DNA from: Rhynchopus euleeides | Taxonomy: Eukaryota; Euglenozoa; Diplonemea; Diplonemida; Diplonemidae | Length of the DNA stretch: 64,000 bases | Assembly (NCBI GenBank): GCA_963210315.1 | Contig: OY723240.1 | Span: 1-64,000, forward strand | Reading direction: 5' to 3' | In this document: positions 41,667-50,974 of the stretch, piece by piece | Layout of the letters: each line of letters starts with the position of its first letter | How positions within the stretch are numbered: position 1 is the first letter of the stretch | Notes under the pieces: model-generated | Told to the model about the DNA's origin: nothing | Seen by the model: only the letters and a program-made list of their open reading frames with translations | Databases searched by the model: none | Translations under genes and position numbers: made by a program

Positions 41667-43002
41667 CTCAGCCCCGGAGGAGGGGTTTTGGAGGCTTGAT
41701 ACTCAGATCAACTGGGGACACCACCCTCCTCCCCCCCACGCGCCAGGCAATGAAGGGCTGTGCACAGGCAGGGGAGGGGATGGAGCGGGGGTAGACTTCT
41801 CTGCTGCCACAGCCGTGGGTGTGTAGCCCGTCACGCGACAGAGAGAGAGGGTGTGAGGGGTGTGAGGGGTGTGATGGCTGGGTGGGCTGCCCCATTTGAG
41901 TGATTCTCCAGCGATTACGCCGAATCGGTGGTGGGGTGGGGTGGGGTGGGGTGGGGGGGGGTGGGAAGAGGGGGGTGGGGGCGGTTGACTCCACGCGTTA
42001 TTTCTTTAGAACTCTACCTGCCGGAGGCGGGTGGGGCGGAGGAGGGGGTTGGCAGCTGGCCTCTCTGCGTGCAGAGGTGTGGGGGCGGCCCCCGAATTCA
42101 AAAACAGAATGTGCCGTCCCCAGCCCCTGCCCCCTCCCCGACACACGCGCGTTTAACCTCCTTTTTTGTTTAGTGTAAGTCGCACCGTAGTGGCCTCCGG
42201 TGCTACACCACTCCACTACACCCCCACCGCCCCACCTTCCATCGTTCTGGGTATTTTCAAAACCCCAGCGCAGCAATCCACGGGCAGCATTGCAGCAGCA
42301 CACCCCACTCCCTACCCTTTCCCCCCAGTGTCGGGCAGGCATAGTTTAACTAACCCCCACCACACAAGGCAGGCCAGGCGCCGGGGGGGAGGCACGCCTT
42401 CCACGCGACGGTAGACCGCCCTCCACCACCCCACTACCTCGAAGGCCCTCCATCAAGCAACCCTTCAAGTCTCTCCTGTTGGGCTCTCGGGCTGCTCCTT
42501 ACTCATCCCAACAGACCTCAGTGGCGTATGGCGTATAGTGCTGATACAACCACTGGCTTTCGGGGGCATGCCCCTGGGCTGGGGGTGACCCAGCAGATGC
42601 AGGGTTTGCGGGATGTGGTGTTGCATGTTGTTTGTTGGTGTGATGGAGGAGGGGGTTCAGGGCGTTCCTTCACCCTCCGCTAGAATGCGCAGAATACAAA
42701 GCGGGGGCCTGGGGGGGGGGGGGGGGGCCGCCTGATGTTTCGCCATTCCACAGCCCAGGAGAGGGTGGCGGATACCCCCAGCCCCAGCAGCCGGTGCACG
42801 GGTTGTGGCAATACGGTCCTGTGCCAAGCCAGAGAGTTGCGCCGTCCTCTTCCTCTTCCCGTTAGACACATGCAATGGCAAGCCCTAAGTATAGGGCGAA
42901 CGTCATGCACATCCGGTGGATGCCCCAGAATCGGGGCTGCCGGTCTGAGCGTTCGAAGGGGCGAAGGGTGCCACTCCGCAGGGCATGATGGGCTGGGCCT
43001 TG
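41667..43002. other. Intergenic region, simple repeats, no gene
   Basis: GGGGT repeats at about 41933-41990, a G run at 42709-42727, and CT/AC-rich stretches. Open frames are short and low complexity. Confidence 0.5.
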
Positions 43003-45297
43003 CTAGCTGTGTGCATGGGAGTCGTCCGAATCAGACCCGGAGTGCTCGGACACTGCGCCGCCTTGGTGTGGGTCGTGGAGGGTGCCGCTTCCAGAGTCGT
43101 GAAGGTCGACCTGACAAAGCAGGGGTGTGTGTGGGTGGAAACAGGCATACAGTGTACGGCAGCACACACAAGTGATTCCATTTTAGTCTCCAGAACCGGG
43201 GGGCCCTCGCACAAAGTGAGGGAAAGTCTGGCGGGCCGTGACTGGCTGTGGCTGGTCGCGAGCAAGCGCATATGTTGGCGTGCAGGGCACACTGCAGGGT
43301 GGGTGGGGGCACGCGCATACTGCTGAGCCCGATCCTTCGTGTCGGTGTGCGAGGGCGGTGCCTTTGCCTCCCGTCTGCTGCAAGGCTTTCTGCTTCTTCA
43401 TCTTCTCAACGAAGGCACGGCGCTGGCTGGGGGGCAGGGCAAGCTCGGGGTGCTGGCGGATCATGATTTCCTGCAGCAAAGATCAAGAGGGTGGATAGTG
43501 TTGTTCAAAATGGGTTCGCTCATTGAACCCCCCCCCCCCCCACAGCCCTGCCACAACATTGCTTCATACCTCCCACACGTTCTGGTGGGTGACCCCCATG
43601 TCGGGGATGTAGCGGTCCTCGCCGCAGGACGTCCTGTCGAGGAACTCCTTCGCGTTGCGCAGGCATTCCATCATCTGCTGCATGTCCGCCATAAACGGGC
43701 GGAACTCGTTCCCCTTCACCCCATTCTTGTCCTTCATATTCGTGTGGTTGTACCCGTTGCCCCACAGCTTTGCGTACCGCTCATACCAGATCCCCATGAT
43801 CTCTATCTCATACGCACCTGCTTCTTGGAACTGTGTCCAGATGAGACCGTTGCCGTGCATCCCGACGATCAGATCGGTGTTCGCAATCACTTCAATCTGC
43901 TGCTTCAGCTCAAAGCGCTCGAAAGCAACCACGGTGACGTTGAACCCGAGGCAGCGCGCCGCCTCCGACACCTCCTGGATGTTGCCCAGCCTCCGCGAGG
44001 CGCCCTGCCTGTTGATCACTGTCATGCGGTAGCCCCCGTCACGCCTGCACTGCCTGGGCACACGCTTGATGCCGAAGTTCTCCAGCTGCTCGTTGGCGTA
44101 GTTGATAGCCTCCTGCCGCGACACGCGGATGAACCACTTCTTGTCGACCACACCCTCCCGGTAGCACCGCGCCTGCCGGTCTGGCGGGTAGTAGTGCCTG
44201 TGGGAGTACAGCGGGCGGATCTTGTGAGGCTCGTCCGTCAGCAGGCGGTACATCTTCCAGTAGGGGTTGCCCGCAAAGGGGAACTGCCTGTCGTTCCACA
44301 TCCCGTTGTAGGGGTCGTCCCACGAGAGCTGCGAGCCGAGCTTCGGCCTGCAGGGGCTCTTCTTGCAGAGCTTGATGTAGATGTCGGAGTTGTTGAACCG
44401 CTTCACCGCATGACCCGGCATCATGGTCATCGTCTGGTGGAACAGGTCCTGGCACCAGAAGGACATGATCCACCCGGGGTTGTCCACCAGCGGGCCCGGA
44501 AGCCGCAGCGGCACCGACTCCATGTTGTAAGAAAGCTTGTTGCGGCTGCGGGTGAACTCGTTGTAGAGGTTGAGGTGCTTCTTCCGCTGCTTCGCTTCAT
44601 ACTTCCCGTGGGACGCATCCGAAGCGGTCTCGACACCCATCCTCCGGTTGAAGAATATGGGCTTCCCGTCCTTCACGCAGAAGTTCTTCACCCAGAACCA
44701 CTGCCGGCCCTTGTTGTAGATCGCTGTCTCCCACCCCTCGGGGGTGACGTACCGCGTCTCGTTGGCATACTCCGCCTGGATGTGCTCCGGCAGCTGCTGC
44801 GGCTTCCAGCTCTTCCTCCGCGCCTCCTCCTTCTCCTTCCGCACCGGGTCCGGCCGCGGCGGGTTCAGGAAGTAGACACCCAGGTCCCCGTAGGCGGGTG
44901 TGCCGCGCAGGGGGCACTCCCCTTCCCACGGCGACTCCACACCCCGCCACTCCTTCTTCTCGCCTGCCTGCGCCTTCGCAGTGTCTTGAGGGAAGTCCGC
45001 CGCTGCTAGGGATGGGTGCTGCGGCGCTGACTCGACAAACGCACCAGCATCCCGTGAGGCGGCAGAGAGCTGTGCAGTCTCCTGTGTGGGTGAGGAAGGC
45101 AGTGTGGCCCGCGCCGCACCTGCACCTGCACCTGCATCGGCCCCTGCGGCCTGCTGTTGTGTGATGGGTGTCGGGTCGTGCGCGTACTGCGCCTGGGGCG
45201 GGTTGCTGTGGACGAACATCAGGCTCCACAGCATGTAAGCAACGGTGGCGAGGACGGTCACCCCCACCCAGGTGCGCACTACCGTCTTGGAGCGCAT
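43003..45297 (-). CDS. GT61-type glycosyltransferase, type II membrane protein, three exons
   Basis: Exons: 45297-43570, 43470-43321, 43110-43003, about 661 residues. Introns begin GTATGA and GTATGC and end CTGCAG and TGTCAG, both phase 0. Without splicing the frame ends two codons into the first intron. A short cytoplasmic N-terminus precedes one TM helix (VTVLATVAYMLWSLMFV), then a stem, then the catalytic region with IVGMHGNGLIWTQ near residue 478, the family's nucleotide-sugar signature (GxHGAGLxN in others). Expected site is the Golgi lumen. The C-terminus after exon 2 is Ser/Asp/His-rich (HSGSDSDDSHAHS). An upstream in-frame ATG at 45531 would add 78 low-complexity residues; I chose 45297 because it places the TM anchor at the N-terminus. 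Exon 3 is the least certain part. Confidence 0.8.
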
Positions 45298-46365
45298 CCT
45301 GCGTGTCGCCAGGCAGGCAGCGGCGGGAGAGGAGGAGGAGGGTCGTGGCCTCCGCCCCGCTGCCCCTCCACCACCCTCGGACCCCCCGGCCCTGTAGGTT
45401 GTGTGGGTGTCGCGTCGTGTGGTGTTGTGGCGTGTGTCCAAAGGGTGGGGGTGTGTTGAGGTTTCGCTGATGTCTTGCAAGGGTGCAATTGATGCGAACT
45501 CGGGGTGTGGATGGGGGAGGGGGGGCTTCACGTGCTGGCGAATCCAGAGACGTCGAGGGGGGGTGACGTGGTAGCTGCAGTGGTGAGAAGATCGGGAATA
45601 TATCGCATACTAGCAGACTAGACAGAACGGAATGCTGCTGTGTACCCTTGAAGGTTGTTATTGACGCCGGGCTCGGAGGGATGTCCCCGACTTGCTCGCG
45701 TCAACACTGTACTGAACAGTGTTTGCTTGGGCATCTCCTTTACAGAACACTGCATAGAACAGAACAGCACAGATATATACTGCACCAGTCCAGCTCATCA
45801 TGTGAAGTGAGGACGGCACCCCACCGTCCTGCTTGCAAGTTGCAACCACATGTTGATCTAACAAACCCACAGCTCCTTTGTGGGACTCTGCTCCATTTTC
45901 CCGCAAGCAACACCCCGATGAATGGCCCCTGCAACAAAACCAACTCAGGATCGCAACACGCAACAGAACGGGGGGTCGACATCCGGGAAAGGCTGAGGGT
46001 GTGTGGACTATTTCAGGACACAAACAGGGGGGCATCCCAGGGGGGAGTGGTGTGTGGGGTGTGGTGCCTCGTCCCCCCCTTGTGTCGGTGTGTGGCAAAA
46101 CTGCAGAAGCAATCAATCTTGAGAGCACCCGGAGACGCAGGGTTTCGCGGAAGGGTAGGTGCGTGCAGGAATTATCTGCGCGCAGGAAAACACGCCTTGT
46201 TGTGGGCTATGTAGGACCCAGCCATTGCAGAGGTGGTGCAGAGGTGGCGAGCCAACAACCTGGCGGCACGACCGATGAAATGCTTAAGTCCCTCACTCCG
46301 AAGGCGATATGACACACACAGGAGTGCATGCGACTGATGCCCTTCTGACGGAGCCTGCTCTCGCA
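45298..46365. other. Intergenic region, no gene supported
   Basis: Minus frame 45658-46128 is open but lacks any domain or coding character. The upstream part presumably holds the 5' UTR of the glycosyltransferase gene. Confidence 0.5.
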
Positions 46366-46886
46366 TCAGAATGCAGCGGCAAAGTCGGCACCATCATCCA
46401 TCTCAGCCTTCTTCCGTGTCTCCGCCTTCTTATGCTCAGCGTTGATGCGGTTCAGCTGCTCTTCGCGCATATTTTCCCGCTCGCGCTCCTTCTCGAGCTT
46501 GTCTTTGCCCTTGTCTTTAGCCTGCGGCTTTTCGGAAACCACCTTCGCCTTCAGGTTGGGGCACTCCTTGGGCGGCTTCAGCCCATTTGTTGTGCACAAG
46601 TGGTGGATGATGCCCAGCACTGGGTCGTCGGGTTGGCACAGCAGAAGTTGCGACACCGTGCCCTCCATCAGCTCGCAGATCTGTGGAGGGAGAAGGTGTC
46701 GGAGCATGCAGAGGGGCACGTCGCTGCACCACCCTGTGGGGGCGCAGTGGCGGGCTTCATTCTGGGGAACATTCGCCCAACCACCGCGGGGGTCGGAATG
46801 CACGGGGGAGGGGGGGGAAAACACGGTTGTCATACTTTGTGGCTCTTGATGTACTCTTGCACCGCGTCATTCCCAGGCTCAGCCAT
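46366..46886 (-). CDS. RIIa/DPY30-domain small protein, two exons, 121 residues
   Basis: Exon 1 (46886-46836) encodes only MAEPGNDAVQEYIKSHK. A 155-bp intron opens GTATGA and closes CCTCCACAG. Exon 2 is 46680-46366, ending TGA. The joined sequence reads EYIKSHK then ICELMEGTVSQLLLCQPDDP and VLGIIHHL, the two-helix RIIa/DPY30 docking fold found in flagellar adenylate kinases, radial-spoke and AKAP-binding proteins. A Lys/Glu-rich coil follows (DKGKDKLEKERERENMREEQ) and an acidic end. It probably docks onto an amphipathic helix of an axonemal or signalling partner. The tiny first exon makes this gene easy to miss. High confidence in the fold, moderate in the flagellar role. Confidence 0.85.
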
Positions 46887-47819
46887 GTTGTTACCTGACG
46901 GCACGCACCTAAGCCTGACGGGGTGACAGATGTGCACACCTGATGCAGGAGGTACGAGGCAGGTTGTTCCCCGAGGGCAGCAGCACGCGGCTGGAGCGAC
47001 CTGCTGTAATTTCTATAGCAGTGCTCCAGAAGTATCGTGTGTGTAGAGGGCCAGGACTGACCGGGCGAAACCGTTGAGTTGCACTCGCCTGACGTGGGGT
47101 GGTGGGTGCATGATGGTGCCTCCGCGCAGTGCCGCGGGTGAGATGCTAGACACAGGGGGTAAGCGGGTAAAGAAGCAATGGAGAGGTCGTCAGGAACGGC
47201 ACTCCGGCACCACACTTTTTCGCATCATTAATGAGCCCGAGCTGCACCTTCGCTGAGCACACACATGCTGTATCGAGAAGTGGCATGAACGTGCTATTCG
47301 TCGCGCAAATCCCTTCGCCGCTACGCTTCATCAATTCGTAAAATCGTCACGAGAAACCTTCAAAGGAAGCAGAGGTAGGAAAGGAGACAATGCGGCGGGT
47401 CAAAAGTGTCACTGCGCCGCCTTTGCTTCCGTTTCCCTGAATTGAACTGACATTTCCACGCTCACACTCCTGCTGAAGGTGGGCGTCGTGCGTAGAGGGG
47501 GTGAGCACAGGCATGACTAAAAACGTGACAAAGTGCTGAAAAGAAAGAGACACTGCTGATGGCTCACGCGGAAGCGAGGCACGACACCAGGTGGCAGACA
47601 GAAGTCTTGCGCATCGAGAGGACACGGCTGTGCGGGCGGTTTGTTGAGAACGTTCAACACTGTGAACCTGATAGCTGGTGGGTTTGAACCAGAGAGGAGA
47701 CTATCGCAACAGGGCAGTAAGACCCGAGTGCACAGCTGGTCGGCAGAAGCAAGGGAGGAGGTGCACCACTCAAGCCCGGCGATAGCAAGTCGGCGAAGCC
47801 CAGCAAAACACGGAACCGG
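46887..47819. other. Intergenic region with a decayed TIR-repeat relative
   Basis: Around 47400-47530 AAAAGTGTCACTGCGCCGCC and ACGTGACAAAGTGC face each other, resembling the 168-bp TIR repeat in ends but not in core. A similar pair lies at 21299-21430. No gene supported. Confidence 0.45.
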
Positions 47820-50681
47820 TCAGAAGAGCGCCAGGCCAGGGCACGTGCAGCAGTAGCCGGTGTTGTTGACAAGGTTCTTCCACTCGCTGTTCTTATCCAG
47901 AAAGGGATCATCGGGAAATGTAACGTCGCCTTCGAACATCCATGTATCTTCCATTCTCCTCCGACCCGACAGCTCGTAGATATAGCATGCGTCGTCAAGC
48001 TTGGGATGGCTGACATAATCGACGATATAGACCAGAAACAACACGCTTGCATCTGAAAGCATACTCGCTGGGAACAGGCATTGTGTGCTGTACTCTTTGT
48101 TGAGGAGGGACAGCAGCATCGCAGCTGGGACCACGTCTCCGACAATGTCGTACTTCCTGGTGCCGAAAACCCTAAACAGCCCGAACATGGCAACGCCGGA
48201 AGCCAGGCCCACATTCGGCGTGACCCCTTCCTTTTCCAGGAACCGCAGCTGGTACGCAGCCTTGCAGGACAGGGAGCTGTGGTTGGGGCGGTCCACCACA
48301 GTGTTCCACGCAGCGAGAAGACGATCCCCACACATAGGCTCTGCAATGCCTTTGTATGTATCCACGACTGAGGCGAAAGTCTCCAGAAGCTGAGAGTGGA
48401 CCACACGCACACTCTCGGGTTCAAGCTCGTCGCAGCAGGACGTGTGGCCCCTCCCGTTGAGGGCGAGAACAGAGAGGTTCTTCTTCCGCACGAAGGGCGA
48501 GAGCTTCACGGAAGAAGCGGCCATCCTTTGCGCGCAGAGGGACTCGCCCAGCGGGGGTCCGACCAGTTCGATCAACCCTGAATGCTCCAGGTTGTCCGCG
48601 TCACAGTTTTGGGGGTAGTTTGCAAGCAGGTTCTTCGGCATGAACTCCATATAAAGCTTCATTTGCTTCACAATCGCGATGAAGGCGGACTGGATGGTGT
48701 TCGGGTTCTCGATATCGCTCAGATAGTCCAGGTCTGAAAGGCGCAGCTCCATCAGGGTGACGGCACACTCCTCCGCAACCTTGTTGTTGTTGTACAGCGC
48801 GTTGATGCGTCGCTGCTTCTCCGTCATCTTCCACGCGAGGGCCGCCGCGGCGATCAGCAGCACAACACCCAAGACAATGCCGGCTACCAGGATCACGTCA
48901 ACACCATCTGACGCCCTCTCGAAGCACTGGTTGATCGTGGGGTCGGGGCGCCACAACCCACTGCCACACGGCACACAGTCCTGCCAGTGGGCATCGTGGT
49001 GTTCGTCCTGCGTGCAGTCAGCAAAGGACTGGTTCCGCATGGGCAATGCGACCCCCAAGGGGTCGACAGCGATGCTGTTGGCGAGATAGGGCACGTAGAT
49101 CTCCTCGCGCTGCAAGTAATGCTGTGTGGCTTCCATCATCGATGTCACAAAACACTTCATGGTGTGGCGCAGCTCGGCCAGCATCGAATACCCCGAACCG
49201 CCTTCCAGCAGATAGGTGGTTGCCGCAAACGAGTAGACCCGCCTCTTCTCGAGGGGTGCGAAGCTGCCGTCTGGCTGCAGCACGTCGAGAGACACCACCC
49301 TGCTGCCGACAGGCAGCTGCAGGTTCATCGTGAAGCGGAATCCGCTGATCTGCGGGAAGTGGCCTGACCTGCCTGGCCCGGGCGTGCCGTTCGGCAGGAG
49401 CAGGCTGATGCCGTGGTTGATGGTGTCGAGCAGCACGGTGCCTGGTATGTCGACGCGGCAGATGGGGTTGACGAAAGGGTACGCCGACCACAGCATGCTC
49501 CTCGTCACAGGCCCGAGGGGCCAGCCGCCGTAAGCGCGCACAGCGCCTCCGTTGAGCAGGGCCAGCTGGGTGCCGGCGCGCTCCCTCATGGCGTCGGCGG
49601 TGAGCACGCCCACCTCGCACTCCTGGGACCGGCACAGCCTTGCGGCGCCTTGCTGTGCAGGGGGCATGGGTGCAGCGAGGTGGGCCACCGTGATGTCGTT
49701 CGACACGACCAGGTCGACCTGCGTCTGTATCCACTGCGTGGTCTCGAGGTACGCAGGGGTAGTGGAGAGCGCTGCAGGGTGGGTGTCGAACAGCGAGATG
49801 GCGCGGAGGGAGTACTGCCACAGGCTGCCGTCCTGTACCATGTCGAGAATGAGCAAGTCGTTGCGCCCCGAGTAGTAGGGTGCAACCAGCACTGTGGTGC
49901 CGTTGCGGACAAAATGGGGCTCGCCGTCCTTCACCGAATCTGTAACGATGACATCTATGTCTTCCAAGACGAGGCTCTCGAAGTCAGGATTGGAAAAGGA
50001 GAACACCCCTGTGCGGAACATCACGATTTTGTCGACTTTGCTCTCCAGCCTGAGCCTCCTGGTCAAGACAGGCACGATGGCGTCGTGGGGGAAGGAGCCG
50101 GTCGTCTTGTCTGGGTTGGGGGTCCACATCACCAGGAACCCAATCTTCACCCCGTCAACCACCTTCACATGCGATGCGCGCATCAGATGCATGAGGTGGG
50201 GGTACTGGTTGTTGACAAGGAAATCCGAAACCACCCAGGGGTACGGGCTCTGCGAGATGTAGTCCACAAGCTCGAAGTCAGTCGAACTCGACGAGAAGAG
50301 GTACTCGTCCCGCAAAGTCACGAAGTCGAGTCCCAGCCTCTCCCACACCGCGTGGTTCAACATCAGCCCGTCAGGGTGCGCCAGCACTGCCCTCGACCGG
50401 TAGTCGCTCGTTGCAAAGGCCACAACCCCCCGTGTGTCGGTCATGAGGTCCCCCATCCAAGCTTTCATCGATGGGTACCCTGCCGCATTGCACTGGTCCT
50501 CGCCAGAGTGCACAATCTTGATGCAGGGCACGAGCGGATTGTCCTTGTCAGAGCACGGGGCAACAGGAGGCGACGTTGCAAGCGACCCCATTATCCGAAT
50601 CGGCGCCTTCGCAGTGGTTAGCACCGGCACCGGCAAGCAGAGCAGCGCACAAAACGCAGCGCATCGCATCGCTGTGCCCAT
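47820..50681 (-). CDS. Receptor fusion: 5'-nucleotidase-like ectodomain, TM, cyclase-like domain
   Basis: 953 residues in one frame. A signal peptide (CAAFCALLCLPVPVLTTA) is followed by an ectodomain related to UshA/5'-nucleotidase. The C-terminal substrate domain is well kept (VGVLTADAMRERAG near 356, LLNGGAVRAYGG, FPQISGFRF, YSFAATTYLLEGGSGY near 490), but the N-terminal metallophosphatase half shows no clear DxH, GNHE or metal-ligand motifs. A Cys-rich juxtamembrane stretch leads to one TM helix (ILVAGIVLGVVLLIAAAALA, about 594-615). The cytoplasmic part, about 733-890, resembles a class III nucleotide cyclase (MCGDRLLAAWN, PNVGLASGVAMFGLF, RKYDIVGDVV), but the first metal Asp is replaced (VLALNGRG) and the N-x3-R motif is lost (VVPAAML). 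It looks like a ligand-sensing receptor with an inactive or partner-dependent cyclase fold. Confidence 0.82.
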   Translation of the reverse strand: MGTAMRCAAFCALLCLPVPVLTTAKAPIRIMGSLATSPPVAPCSDKDNPLVPCIKIVHSGEDQCNAAGYPSMKAWMGDLMTDTRGVVAFATSDYRSRAVLAHPDGLMLNHAVWERLGLDFVTLRDEYLFSSSSTDFELVDYISQSPYPWVVSDFLVNNQYPHLMHLMRASHVKVVDGVKIGFLVMWTPNPDKTTGSFPHDAIVPVLTRRLRLESKVDKIVMFRTGVFSFSNPDFESLVLEDIDVIVTDSVKDGEPHFVRNGTTVLVAPYYSGRNDLLILDMVQDGSLWQYSLRAISLFDTHPAALSTTPAYLETTQWIQTQVDLVVSNDITVAHLAAPMPPAQQGAARLCRSQECEVGVLTADAMRERAGTQLALLNGGAVRAYGGWPLGPVTRSMLWSAYPFVNPICRVDIPGTVLLDTINHGISLLLPNGTPGPGRSGHFPQISGFRFTMNLQLPVGSRVVSLDVLQPDGSFAPLEKRRVYSFAATTYLLEGGSGYSMLAELRHTMKCFVTSMMEATQHYLQREEIYVPYLANSIAVDPLGVALPMRNQSFADCTQDEHHDAHWQDCVPCGSGLWRPDPTINQCFERASDGVDVILVAGIVLGVVLLIAAAALAWKMTEKQRRINALYNNNKVAEECAVTLMELRLSDLDYLSDIENPNTIQSAFIAIVKQMKLYMEFMPKNLLANYPQNCDADNLEHSGLIELVGPPLGESLCAQRMAASSVKLSPFVRKKNLSVLALNGRGHTSCCDELEPESVRVVHSQLLETFASVVDTYKGIAEPMCGDRLLAAWNTVVDRPNHSSLSCKAAYQLRFLEKEGVTPNVGLASGVAMFGLFRVFGTRKYDIVGDVVPAAMLLSLLNKEYSTQCLFPASMLSDASVLFLVYIVDYVSHPKLDDACYIYELSGRRRMEDTWMFEGDVTFPDDPFLDKNSEWKNLVNNTGYCCTCPGLALF

Positions 50682-50916
50682 CTGGCAGGGGTGGCGTGGG
50701 TGTCAATCAAGATCAGCAGTGGCAACCCAACATGCTGCGTGCGATGCCACAGCAACCTACAGCCATGCATTGGGGAGGGGGGGGCGGTGCGACATGCAGA
50801 ACATGGAGAAGCTGGAGAAGAAAAGGCACAGCGTAAGGGGAGGGGGTTGGGCGGCTGCCACATTTCTTCGGCTGACCTGGTCGTGTTTTTGCTGCCCTCG
50901 GATGTGCTAGAGAGGG
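50682..50916. other. Short spacer, no gene
   Basis: Separates the receptor gene's 5' end from the (CA)n tract at the LINE. It must contain the receptor gene's upstream control region, but no motif is recognisable. Confidence 0.4.
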
Positions 50917-50948
50917 CACGCACGCACGCACACACACACACACACACA
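50917..50948. repeat. (CACG)n(CA)n microsatellite at the LINE 5' edge
   Basis: CACGCACGCA then (CA)n, ending 26 bp before the ORF1 ATG. The same strand and motif occur at the LINE 3' edge (59570-59586), which points to insertion into a CA tract. Confidence 0.85.
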
Positions 50949-50974
50949 GGAGGAGAGAGGGATACACGGGCAGG

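Noticed and set aside
43339..45009. 556-codon plus frame
   Set aside because: Shadow of the GT61 gene; the GMHGNGLIW motif and introns are on the minus strand.
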